Below are positions 54,850 to 62,621 of a DNA stretch of 64,000 bases, piece by piece. A program made the translations under genes and the position numbers. The stretch is taken from contig NZ_JAMXQV010000006.1 of assembly GCF_024703995.1 (NCBI RefSeq), positions 248,001 through 312,000 of the forward strand. The letters run 5' to 3'. This stretch comes from Amycolatopsis iheyensis. GTDB taxonomy: Bacteria > Actinomycetota > Actinomycetes > Mycobacteriales > Pseudonocardiaceae. The number at the start of each line of letters is the position of its first letter. The stretch's first letter is position 1. Under the pieces are notes generated by a model that made no database searches, was not told the DNA's origin, and saw nothing but the letters and a program-made list of their open reading frames with translations.

Positions 54850-56154
54850 GTGAAACGCTGGCTCAAGCTGGCGGCAGGCGCCGCCGCACTCACGCTCGCG
54901 ACCGCAGGCTGCGCGGGCTCCGGCGGAACCGACACGGCCGCTTCGTCGAGCGGCGCTCCCGCGCAGCTCAGCGGCGACGTCACGGTCTGGCTGATGACGG
55001 GGTCCGCGCCGACCACGCTGACCGACGCGCTCAACAAGGAGTTCGAGGCCGCGCACCCCGGCGTCAAGGTCAAGTACGAAATCCAGCAGTGGGACGGCAT
55101 CCAGCAGAAGCTGACCACCGCGCTGGCCAGCGGCGCGCCGCCGGACGTCATCGAGATCGGCAACACGCAGACCGCCGCGTTCGCCGCCCAGGACGGCGTG
55201 CTGACCGACCTGACCGCGGACAAGGACAGCTTCAACGGCGCGCAGTGGCTGAAGGGCCTCGCCGACTCGGGCACCTACGACGGCAAGGTCTACGGCGTCC
55301 CGTTCTACGCGGCCAACCGCGAGGTCATCTACCGCAAGGACATGTTCGAGCAGGCCGGCATCACCAAGCCGCCGACGTCGAACGACGAGTGGATCGACGC
55401 GATCACCAAGCTGAAGACGAAGTTCGGTTCCGACCCCGACTTCCAGGCGCTCTACATGCCGGGGCAGAACTGGTACGCGCTGCTGTCGTTCATCTGGGAC
55501 AACGGCGGTGACATCGCCCAGGCCGACGGCAAGAACTTCAAGGCGACGCTGGACAGCGCCGGCGCGAAGGCGGGCCTCGACTTCTACAAGAAGCTCGTCG
55601 ACACCTCCGGCACCAAGGCGCCGAAGGACGCAGACGAGGCCAAGCCGCAGCAGGCGACCGTCTACGGCGCCGGCAAGGTGGCCATGATGATCGGCCTCCC
55701 GTGGGAGCTGGCCACCGCGGCCAAGACCGACGCGAGCCTGACCGGCAAGACCGGCGCCTTCGCGATCCCGAGCAAGACCGCCGGCCAGGCCGCCCCGGTC
55801 TTCCTGGGCGGCTCCAACCTGGCGATCCCGGCCAACAGCAAGAACGCGGCCGCGGCCAAGGAGTACATCAAGCTGCTCTCCAGCCCGAAGTACCAGAGCC
55901 AGCTCGCCGCCGCCGGCGTCGTGCCCGGCACGTCGACCGACCTCACCGGCCTGGACAAGGACCCGCTGGGCAGCGTGATGGCGAAGGCCTCCACCAACGG
56001 CAAGGCCGTGCCGGCCAGCCCGAAGTGGGGTGACGTGGAGTCCGGCCAGAACCCGGTCAAGGACATGCTGACCGCGTACCTGACCGGCAAGAAGACGCTC
56101 GACCAGGCGACCGCCGACGCCAACGCAGCGCTGAACAAGCTCATCGGCGGATGA
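54850..56154 (+). CDS. dasA: Chitooligosaccharide-type ABC sugar-binding lipoprotein (DasA-like)
   Basis: The product is 434 aa with a GTG start. The lipobox ATAGCAGS makes C21 the lipidated residue, followed by a Ser/Ala linker. SBP family 1 features include VTVWLMTGSAP, YEIQQWDGIQQKLTTALASG and YGVPFYAANREVIYRKDMF. It heads an operon of two permeases and a NagZ-type GH3 enzyme under a dre box, the layout of the Streptomyces das system for chitobiose/GlcNAc oligomers. The name is by this analogy. NgcE-like GlcNAc binding is the alternative. Confidence 0.82.
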   Translation: MKRWLKLAAGAAALTLATAGCAGSGGTDTAASSSGAPAQLSGDVTVWLMTGSAPTTLTDALNKEFEAAHPGVKVKYEIQQWDGIQQKLTTALASGAPPDVIEIGNTQTAAFAAQDGVLTDLTADKDSFNGAQWLKGLADSGTYDGKVYGVPFYAANREVIYRKDMFEQAGITKPPTSNDEWIDAITKLKTKFGSDPDFQALYMPGQNWYALLSFIWDNGGDIAQADGKNFKATLDSAGAKAGLDFYKKLVDTSGTKAPKDADEAKPQQATVYGAGKVAMMIGLPWELATAAKTDASLTGKTGAFAIPSKTAGQAAPVFLGGSNLAIPANSKNAAAAKEYIKLLSSPKYQSQLAAAGVVPGTSTDLTGLDKDPLGSVMAKASTNGKAVPASPKWGDVESGQNPVKDMLTAYLTGKKTLDQATADANAALNKLIGG

Positions 56155-57137
56155 CAGCGACCGCGAATGTGACGATGCCGGCGGGGGCGACCCCGCCGGC
56201 ATCGCCGCGCGACGCGCGGGTCAAGAAGCGCAGGCGGGGCCGGTTCGGCGACCGGGTGCTCCCGTACCTGCTGCTCCTGCCCGCCCTCGTGGCCATCCTG
56301 GTCCTGCTGGCCTGGCCGCTGGTCCAGGTGCTCGCGATCAGCTTCCGCAAGCTCGACATCGGCCAGCTGATCTCCGGCAAGACGGTCTGGATCGGCTTCG
56401 ACAACTACACGAACACCCTGGCCGACCCGGAGTTCTGGACGATCACCGTCCGGACGCTGATCTTCACCGCCTCGATCGTGGCCGCCACCATCCTCGGCGG
56501 CCTCCTGCTGTCGGTGCTGATGCGCCACCTCGACCCGGTCGTCCGGATCATCCTGCAGGTCACGCTGGTGCTCGCCTGGGCGACGCCGGTGATCGCGACG
56601 ACCACGGTGTTCCAGTGGATCTTCGACGAGCAGTACGGCATCCTCAACAAGACCCTCGACCGGCTCGGCTTCCACAGCTTCATCGGGTTCTCCTGGTTCT
56701 CCAGCGGACCCAGCACGCTGACGGTGATCGGGCTGCTCATCGTGTGGCAGGCCGTGCCGTTCGTGACGTTCTCGCTGTACGCGGGCCTCATCGGCGTGCC
56801 GCGGGAGCAGTACGAGGCCGCCGGCATCGACGGCGCCAGCGCGTGGCAGACCTTCCGCGCGGTCACCTGGCCCGCCATCCGGCCGATCACCACGATGGTG
56901 ACCTTCCTGTCGGTGCTGTGGGACTTCAACGCCTTCGCGCAGATCTGGGCGATCCGCGAAGGTGGCCCGGACGGCGGGAGCACCACGCTCGCCGTCGTGC
57001 TCTACCTCAAGGGCATCGCGGGCAACCACTTCGGCGCGGCGGGCGCGATCGCGACCCTGATGCTGATCGTGCTGGCGCTCATCACCGGCCGGTACATCCA
57101 GCTGCTGGTCCGGACCCCGGAAGGTGATCTGAAGTGA
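56151..57137 (+). CDS. dasB: Sugar ABC transporter permease (DasB-like, MalF type)
   Basis: The product is 328 aa. The ATG overlaps the upstream stop (ATGA). A basic cytoplasmic N-terminus (KKRRRGRFGDR) leads into six membrane segments. The EAA loop EAAGIDGASAWQTFRAVTWP contacts the ATPase. It pairs with the next gene. As in the other importer of this window, no ATPase is encoded nearby. Confidence 0.88.
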   Translation: MTATANVTMPAGATPPASPRDARVKKRRRGRFGDRVLPYLLLLPALVAILVLLAWPLVQVLAISFRKLDIGQLISGKTVWIGFDNYTNTLADPEFWTITVRTLIFTASIVAATILGGLLLSVLMRHLDPVVRIILQVTLVLAWATPVIATTTVFQWIFDEQYGILNKTLDRLGFHSFIGFSWFSSGPSTLTVIGLLIVWQAVPFVTFSLYAGLIGVPREQYEAAGIDGASAWQTFRAVTWPAIRPITTMVTFLSVLWDFNAFAQIWAIREGGPDGGSTTLAVVLYLKGIAGNHFGAAGAIATLMLIVLALITGRYIQLLVRTPEGDLK

Positions 57138-57964
57138 GGAAACCGCTGTCGCAGCGGATCGTGCTCGCGGTCGTCGGCGTGCTCGTCGCGCTGGCGATCG
57201 TCTTCCCGACGTACTGGATGTTCGTCACGTCGCTGCGCACCCCCGGCGAGATCCTCTCGCCCAAGTACGACCTCATCCCGACGTCGATCTCGTTCGGCAA
57301 CTTCGCCACCGCGCTGGGCAAGGACAACTTCCCGGTCTACCTGATGAACAGCCTGATCGTCACGGTCGGCTCGGTGCTCTGCGCGCTGATCGCCGGGACG
57401 CTGGCGGCCATCCCGCTCTCGCGGCTGCGCTTCACCGGCCGCAAGGGCTTCCTGGTGCTGGTCATGGTGGCGCAGCTGGCCCCGGTGTCGGCGCTGTTCA
57501 TCCCGCTGTTCCTGCTGATGCGGGACGCGGGGCTGCTCAACACGCTGCCGTCGCTGCTGCTGATCTACTTCGCGACCACGCTGCCGTTCACGGTCTGGAT
57601 GCTCTACGGCTTCGTCAACGGGATCCCGTACGAGCTGGAAGAGGCCGCGATGATCGACGGCTGCAGCCAGACCGGCGCGTTCCGCCGGGTGACGCTGCCG
57701 CTGCTCGCGCCCGGGCTGGTCACCACCTCGGTGTTCAGCTTCATCACCGCGTGGAACGAGTACCTGTTCGCGCTGGTGTTCATCCGGGACAAGCCGAAGG
57801 AGACGCTGCCGGTGTGGCTGGCGTCGTTCCGCACGGCGTTCGCGACCGACTGGGGTGGCGTGATGGCCGCGTCGGTCATCTACGCGGTCCCGGCGCTGGT
57901 GTTCTTCCTGATCGTGCAGCGCAAGCTCGTGGCCGGCGTCGCCGCCGGCGCGGTGAAGGGGTAG
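57134..57964 (+). CDS. dasC: Sugar ABC transporter permease (DasC-like, MalG type)
   Basis: The product is 276 aa. GTG overlaps the upstream stop (GTGA). It has six membrane segments and the EAA loop EEAAMIDGCSQTGAFRRVTL. It is the second channel subunit of the das-like importer. The stop is followed within 3 bp by the GH3 gene. Confidence 0.88.
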   Translation: MRKPLSQRIVLAVVGVLVALAIVFPTYWMFVTSLRTPGEILSPKYDLIPTSISFGNFATALGKDNFPVYLMNSLIVTVGSVLCALIAGTLAAIPLSRLRFTGRKGFLVLVMVAQLAPVSALFIPLFLLMRDAGLLNTLPSLLLIYFATTLPFTVWMLYGFVNGIPYELEEAAMIDGCSQTGAFRRVTLPLLAPGLVTTSVFSFITAWNEYLFALVFIRDKPKETLPVWLASFRTAFATDWGGVMAASVIYAVPALVFFLIVQRKLVAGVAAGAVKG

Positions 57965-57967
57965 CTG

Positions 57968-59404
57968 GTGTCTTCTCCGGAGAAGCTCGCCGAAGCCGTT
58001 CTCCTGCCCGGGTTCGCCGGGACGACCGCGCCGGAATGGCTGCGCCGCCGGATCGCGGCCGGCCTCGGCGGGGTGGTGCTGTTCGGCCGGAACGTCGTCG
58101 ACGACGAGCAGGTCGCCGCCCTCACCGCGCAGCTGCGGGGCGAACGCGACGGCGTGGTGGTCGGGATCGACGAGGAGGGTGGCGACGTCACCCGCCTCGA
58201 CGTGAACACCGGGTCGTTCGTGCCGGGGCCGCTGGCCCTCGGCGCGGCCGGCGACCCGGAGCTGACCACGGCGGTCGCCGCCGCCCTCGGCGAACGGCTC
58301 GCGGCCTGCGGCGTCACGGTGAACCTCGCGCCGTGCGCGGACCTGACCCTGGCGGCCGAGGACCCGATCATCGGCGTCCGGGCGTTCGGGTCGGACCCCG
58401 CGAAGGCGTCGCCGCACGTCGCGGCGTACGTGACGGGCCTGCAGAAGTACGGCGTCGCGGCGTGCGCGAAGCACTTCCCGGGCCACGGCGCGGCGACCGA
58501 GGACTCGCACGTCGCGCTGCCGGTGCTGCCCAGGACGGTCGAGGAGCTGCGGGAGATCGAGCTGGTCCCGTTCGCGGCGGCGATCCAGGCCGGGGTGCGC
58601 TCGGTGATGTCGGGCCACCTGGTCGTCCGGGCGTGGGGCGAGGAGCCTGCGACGCTCAACCGGACCGCGCTCACCGACGTCCTGCGCGGCGAGCTCGGCT
58701 TCACCGGCGCGGTGATCACCGACGCGCTGGAGATGGGCGCGGTTTCGGGCGCCTACGGCAAGCACGACGGCCTCGGCCGGTCGGCGGTGCGGGCGCTGGC
58801 CGCGGGCGCGGACGCGTTGTGCCTCGGCGGCGCGGCGTTCGAAGCACCCGCGTTGGACGCCTGCGTGGCGGCGATCGTGGCCGCGGTCGCGGCGGGTGAG
58901 CTGCCGCTGGAGCGGCTCGAAGAAGCGGCGTCGCGGACGGCGGCGCTGGGCACCGACCCGGCGCCGGCTTCGGTCGGCCCGGTGGACCGGCGGCTCGGCC
59001 TCGAAGCGGCCCGCAAGGCCCTGCGGGTCACCGGCGAGCCGCGGCTGGCCGGCCCGCCGCTGGTGGTGGACGTGCAGACCGAGCCGACGATCGCGGCCGG
59101 CCCGATGCCGTGGGGCCTGGGTGCGCACCTGGCCGAGCTGCTGCCCGGAACGCGCACGCTGACCGCCACGCCGGACGACGTCGACGCGGTCCTGGCGGCG
59201 GCCCGCGACGCCCGCAGCGTCGTCGTGGTGACCCGGGAGGCCCACCGGCACCCGCGGGTGCGCGAGCTGCTGGCCGCGCTGTCCACTGTGGACTACATCC
59301 GGGTGGAGACGGGCGTGCCGGGCCCGCTGGGCGACGGCCCGCGGATCGACACGTTCAGCGGCTCGTACGTCAGCCTGCGCGCGGCGGCCGAGTACCTGGC
59401 CTGA
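57968..59404 (+). CDS. dasD: GH3 beta-N-acetylhexosaminidase (NagZ/DasD type)
   Basis: The product is 478 aa with no signal peptide. It carries the NagZ-specific catalytic dyad loop KHFPGHGAATEDSH near residue 165 (His acid/base with Asp), which distinguishes bacterial hexosaminidases from other GH3 enzymes. The nucleophile is in VITDALEMGAV near 255. A C-terminal ~150-residue Rossmann-like GH3-C domain follows. Cytoplasmic cleavage of imported chitobiose or muropeptide-derived GlcNAc fits the das-like importer it terminates. Confidence 0.88.
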   Translation: MSSPEKLAEAVLLPGFAGTTAPEWLRRRIAAGLGGVVLFGRNVVDDEQVAALTAQLRGERDGVVVGIDEEGGDVTRLDVNTGSFVPGPLALGAAGDPELTTAVAAALGERLAACGVTVNLAPCADLTLAAEDPIIGVRAFGSDPAKASPHVAAYVTGLQKYGVAACAKHFPGHGAATEDSHVALPVLPRTVEELREIELVPFAAAIQAGVRSVMSGHLVVRAWGEEPATLNRTALTDVLRGELGFTGAVITDALEMGAVSGAYGKHDGLGRSAVRALAAGADALCLGGAAFEAPALDACVAAIVAAVAAGELPLERLEEAASRTAALGTDPAPASVGPVDRRLGLEAARKALRVTGEPRLAGPPLVVDVQTEPTIAAGPMPWGLGAHLAELLPGTRTLTATPDDVDAVLAAARDARSVVVVTREAHRHPRVRELLAALSTVDYIRVETGVPGPLGDGPRIDTFSGSYVSLRAAAEYLA

Positions 59405-59413
59405 GTGCACGCC

Positions 59414-59447
59414 GAAGCCCCGCCGCTCTCCGGACCGGCGGGGCTTC
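59414..59447 (+). terminator. Strong terminator of the das-like operon
   Basis: A perfect 12-bp stem GAAGCCCCGCCG / CGGCGGGGCTTC with a 10-nt loop, followed by GTCCTGTTT, begins 9 bp after the GH3 stop. Confidence 0.85.
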
Positions 59448-59484
59448 GTCCTGTTTGCCGCATCTTCACGCGGCGTCGGCGCAT

Positions 59485-59501
59485 TTGTACAGGCCTTGTA
59501 C
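59485..59501 (+). promoter_or_regulatory. TTGTAC direct repeat upstream of secreted hydrolase
   Basis: Two TTGTAC hexamers are spaced 11 bp apart (59485 and 59496), about one helical turn, 50 bp before the start codon. They could be an activator or sigma-factor site. The gene's SD (GGAGGG) lies at 59537-59542. Confidence 0.35.
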
Positions 59502-59550
59502 CCGGGCTCGCCATGCTGTCCCCACAACGAAATCCTGGAGGGACGGACCC

Positions 59551-60321
59551 ATGAGAATTCGGATCGGGAAGCGGGCGGCCGGGGTGGTCGGCATCGCCGC
59601 GGCGGTCGTGCTGGTCGGCGCCACCCCGGCCCTGGCGGCGACGGGGACGGTGCACACCGACTCGGGTGCGCCGCTGACCGTGCGCACCGCGCCGAGCACC
59701 GGCGCGGGCTCGAACGGCACGGTCGCCGACGGCACCGCCGTGAACATCGACTGCCAGACCACCGGCGAGACGGTCACCGGCAAGTACGGCACCAGCAACA
59801 TCTGGGACCACGTCCCGGGCGGCTACATCACCGACACCTACGTCTACACCGGCTCCGACGGCCGCATCGCGCCGGACTGCACGGACGTGCCGACCCCGCC
59901 GGCCGCGACCTGCACGACGTCCGGCCTGGGCGACCCGAACACCTGCGCCCAGGCGGTCACGAAGGCGAAGTCGCGCGTCCACACGAACAACGACCCGTCG
60001 TACAACGGCTGGTGCGACCGCATCAACGCCCAGAACTACGGCTTCAGCGCGAGCGGCTCGACCACCGCGTACGTGCACTGGACGCAGATCCCGAGCGCGT
60101 ACAAGCACCCGAACAGCACGGACGTCCCGGCGGGCGGCCTGGCGTTCTTCTCCAACGGCGGCTCGGGCCACACGATGATCTCCATCGGCGGCGGCAAGTT
60201 CCTGTCGAACGACATCAACGGCGCGGGCACCTACACCGAGACGACGATCGCGCAGATCAAGAGCAAGTGGGGCCAGACCTACCTCGGCTGGTCGCAGCCG
60301 TGGTTCAAGGTGAACCACTGA
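59551..60321 (+). CDS. Secreted SH3b-containing cysteine hydrolase (NlpC/P60- or CHAP-like)
   Basis: The product is 256 aa. The signal peptide ends at ATPALAA. A bacterial SH3 domain (about 33-105: PLTVRTAPSTGAGSNGTV, GYITDTYVYTG) is followed by a C-terminal domain with NGWCDRINAQNYGF (candidate catalytic Cys near 153), GGLAFF and GHTMISIGGGKFLS (candidate His near 210). This layout suits a peptidoglycan hydrolase, though the catalytic domain is divergent from textbook NlpC/P60. Strong terminators flank the gene, so it is monocistronic. Confidence 0.8.
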   Translation: MRIRIGKRAAGVVGIAAAVVLVGATPALAATGTVHTDSGAPLTVRTAPSTGAGSNGTVADGTAVNIDCQTTGETVTGKYGTSNIWDHVPGGYITDTYVYTGSDGRIAPDCTDVPTPPAATCTTSGLGDPNTCAQAVTKAKSRVHTNNDPSYNGWCDRINAQNYGFSASGSTTAYVHWTQIPSAYKHPNSTDVPAGGLAFFSNGGSGHTMISIGGGKFLSNDINGAGTYTETTIAQIKSKWGQTYLGWSQPWFKVNH

Positions 60322-60372
60322 CTCGTGCGGCGGACGGGTCTCGCCGGCTCTGGGGGTGACGAGACCCGGGCC

Positions 60373-60423
60373 CGACCCGGTGTGCCCCTGCCCACCTCCC
60401 CCGGGCAGGGGCACACCGGGTCG
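60373..60423. terminator. 21-bp perfect-stem bidirectional terminator
   Basis: Arms 60373-60393 and 60403-60423 pair without a mismatch around a 9-nt loop (ACCTCCCCC). It lies between convergent genes (secreted hydrolase, + strand; ArsR gene, - strand) and can serve both. Confidence 0.88.
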
Positions 60424-60429
60424 TGCACC

Positions 60430-60957
60430 TCAGTCCCGCTTCATGTGGTGCAGCACGAAGATCCCGCCCAGCGCCGGGCGGTCCAGCCGTTCGTGGTCGG
60501 TCGCGACGTACTCGTCCAGCACCGCCAGGATGCGGCGGTCCAGCTCCTCGACCTCGTCCGGCGACAGGTGCAGCAGGAACTTCTCGTGCACCGCCACCGA
60601 CTCCGGGCCCGCCGCGCGGATCTCCTCCTGGAAGATCTCGATCGGCGCGAACCGCGTCTGAGCGTCCGCGTCCGACAGGGGACCGTCGAGCCACCACGTC
60701 TCGCCGTTCGACCGGTACGGCTTCTCCAGCGCGCCGCTCGTGCCCGTGCGGACCGGCGCCGGCTCCAGCAGGCCCGCGGCCACCAGCTGGCGCACGTGGT
60801 GCAGCACCGTGCCCGGGTCGCGGTCCAGGCGATCGGCCAGCTGCTTGTTCGTCAGCTCGTCCACCAGGCACAGCCGCATGATGCGCAGCCGCAGCGGGTG
60901 GCCCAGCGCCTTCGCCTCCTCGGGCGTCGCCGGGCGCCGTCGGCGGGGTTCGGTCAT
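60430..60957 (-). CDS. ArsR-family winged-helix regulator
   Basis: The product is 175 aa. The winged helix spans about residues 12-80: ALGHPLRLRIMRLCLVDELT, then TNKQLADRLDRDPGTVLHHV and QLVAAGLLEP. The C-terminal ~90 residues form an effector or dimer domain. No metal-binding cysteine motif (ELCVCDL) is present, so the ligand is probably organic. It is divergent from the MFS gene, with three CATCGATG boxes between, so it most likely represses itself and the exporter. Confidence 0.88.
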   Translation of the reverse strand: MTEPRRRRPATPEEAKALGHPLRLRIMRLCLVDELTNKQLADRLDRDPGTVLHHVRQLVAAGLLEPAPVRTGTSGALEKPYRSNGETWWLDGPLSDADAQTRFAPIEIFQEEIRAAGPESVAVHEKFLLHLSPDEVEELDRRILAVLDEYVATDHERLDRPALGGIFVLHHMKRD

Positions 60958-60971
60958 GCCACGCAGCGTAG

Positions 60972-61020
60972 TCCATCGATGGAATCGGGTTACATCGATG
61001 GAGAAAAGTCCATCGATGTG
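60972..61020. promoter_or_regulatory. Triple CATCGATG operator array between arsR-type gene and MFS gene
   Basis: Three copies of one box occur: TCCATCGATGGA (60972-60983, perfect palindrome), TACATCGATGGA (60991-61002) and TCCATCGATGTG (61009-61020). Starts are 19 and 18 bp apart, slightly under two helical turns. They fill most of the 76-bp intergenic region, as expected for a regulator controlling both genes. Confidence 0.82.
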
Positions 61021-61033
61021 CGATCCTCCATCC

Positions 61034-62233
61034 ATGTCCACCGTGTTCTGGCGGCTGTGGATCGCCGCCGGCCTGTCGAGCCTCGCCGACGGCGTCCTCA
61101 AGGTCGCGTTGCCGCTGGTCGCGGTCGGGTACACCCGCGAACCCGCGCTCGTCGCCGGGCTCGCCGTCGCCTTCAGCCTGCCCTGGCTCGTCTTCGCGCT
61201 GCCCGCCGGCGCGCTCGTCGACCGGCTCGACCGCCGGCGCGCGATGCTCGCCGCGAACCTCGTCCGCGGTGGCCTGCTCGCCGCCGTCGCCGTGCTGACC
61301 GCGCTCGGCGGGGGCTCGATCTGGGCGCTGTACGTCGTCGCCCTGGGTGCCGGGATCGCCGAGACGCTCTACGACACCGCCGCGCAGTCGATCGTGCCGC
61401 AGGTCGTCGGGCGCGCCCAGCTCGCCCGCGCCAACGGCCGGATGTACGCCGCCGAGCAGACGGCCAACGAGTTCGCCGGCCCGCCGCTCGCCGGGGTGCT
61501 GGCCGCGGCCGGGGTCGTCGTCGCGCTCGTCGCCCCGGTCGCGTTGTGGGCGGTGGCCGTCGCGGCCCTGCTCCTCGTGCGCGGCGAATACCGCGTCCCG
61601 CGCGAACAACGCACCACCCTGCGCGCGGACATCGCCGAAGGACTGCGTTTCCTCGTCCGACACCGGGTCCTGCGGACGTTCTCGGTCATGGTCGGGACGT
61701 TCAACCTCGCCACCGGCGCGACGTTCGCCGTGCTCGTCCTCTACGCGGTCGGCCCGGGCTCGGCGATGGGACTGTCCGAACCGGCCTTCGGCCTGCTGAT
61801 GGCCACGACCGCCGCCGGTGGGCTGGTCGGCGCGCTGCTCGCGGAGCCGGTCGAGCGTCGGCTCGGAAGGGTGCGGGCGCTGTGGGTGTCGTGGCTCGCG
61901 GGCGGGTTGCCGGTCGGCGCGCTCGCGGTGACCGCGAACCCGTACGCCGTCGGCGCGGCGTTCTTCACCGGCGGTGTGGGCATCCTGGTGTCGAACGTCG
62001 TGATGGTGTCACTGCGCCAGGAGCTCACGCCCGACCACCTGCTCGGCCGGGTCGGCAGCAGCCACCGGCTCGTCGCGTGGGGCACGAAGTCCCTCGGCGC
62101 GCTGGCAGGCGGGGCGATCGCCCAGGCCTTCGGGCTGCGGGCGGTGTTCGTCGTGATGGCCGTGCCGGCCTTCGCCGTCGTGGCCGGGCTCCGCGCGGTG
62201 TCCGAGGATCAGCGCGGATGTGTTTCGGCGTAG
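61034..62233 (+). CDS. MFS drug-efflux-type transporter
   Basis: The product is 399 aa with about 12 membrane segments. The loop 2-3 motif is PAGALVDRLDRRRAML, of the MFS_3/macrolide-efflux group. No SD precedes the ATG (the upstream sequence is pyrimidine-rich GATCCTCCATCC), so the message may be leaderless or start close to the ATG. It is divergent from the ArsR gene and overlaps the convergent MmcQ gene by 25 bp at its 3' end. Confidence 0.9.
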   Translation: MSTVFWRLWIAAGLSSLADGVLKVALPLVAVGYTREPALVAGLAVAFSLPWLVFALPAGALVDRLDRRRAMLAANLVRGGLLAAVAVLTALGGGSIWALYVVALGAGIAETLYDTAAQSIVPQVVGRAQLARANGRMYAAEQTANEFAGPPLAGVLAAAGVVVALVAPVALWAVAVAALLLVRGEYRVPREQRTTLRADIAEGLRFLVRHRVLRTFSVMVGTFNLATGATFAVLVLYAVGPGSAMGLSEPAFGLLMATTAAGGLVGALLAEPVERRLGRVRALWVSWLAGGLPVGALAVTANPYAVGAAFFTGGVGILVSNVVMVSLRQELTPDHLLGRVGSSHRLVAWGTKSLGALAGGAIAQAFGLRAVFVVMAVPAFAVVAGLRAVSEDQRGCVSA

Positions 62234-62568
62234 GCGTTCCAGACCTTCTTCGGCACGCACATCCGCCACGCGTCGAGGACGAGCTCGCGCATCTCCTCGA
62301 CGTCGACCGCCGCGAGCCGGCACTGGACCCACTGGTAGCGCAGATCCGCTGGCTCGGGCATGAGGAACTTCTCCGGCTCGCCGGCGACGAGCGCGTCCCG
62401 CTGGTCGCGGGGATATCCGAAGCCCAGCACGGTTTCGTCCCGCGACAGCGCGGCGAAAACGATCTGCCCGACCCGGAACTTGGCGCGGTCCCGCACGTAC
62501 GCCTGGTAGGCGCGGGGGAGGGTCAGAGCGAACGCGCGGACGTCGTCACCGGTGGCCATGCCGGTCAT
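62209..62568 (-). CDS. MmcQ/YjbR-family protein
   Basis: The product is 119 aa; ATG at 62568, with an alternative ATG at 62559. The CyaY-like MmcQ/YjbR fold is indicated by VRAFALTLPRAYQAY near the start, then KFRVGQIVFAALSRDE, and the DNA-binding-like C-terminal EEMRELVLDAWRMCVPKKV. Function of the family is not settled. It converges on the MFS gene and overlaps its last 25 bp. Confidence 0.85.
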   Translation of the reverse strand: MTGMATGDDVRAFALTLPRAYQAYVRDRAKFRVGQIVFAALSRDETVLGFGYPRDQRDALVAGEPEKFLMPEPADLRYQWVQCRLAAVDVEEMRELVLDAWRMCVPKKVWNAYAETHPR

Positions 62569-62580
62569 TCAACCGCAGGA

Positions 62581-62610
62581 ACCGGCGGCGCGGGAGGCCG
62601 CGCCGCCGGT
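62581..62610 (-). terminator. Terminator of the DUF1996 gene
   Basis: A perfect 12-bp stem (62581-62592 with 62599-62610) and a 6-nt loop sit 11 bp after the minus-strand stop. The pairing extends a few bases further with one G-U. Confidence 0.75.
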
Positions 62611-62621
62611 TTCCGCCTCGG

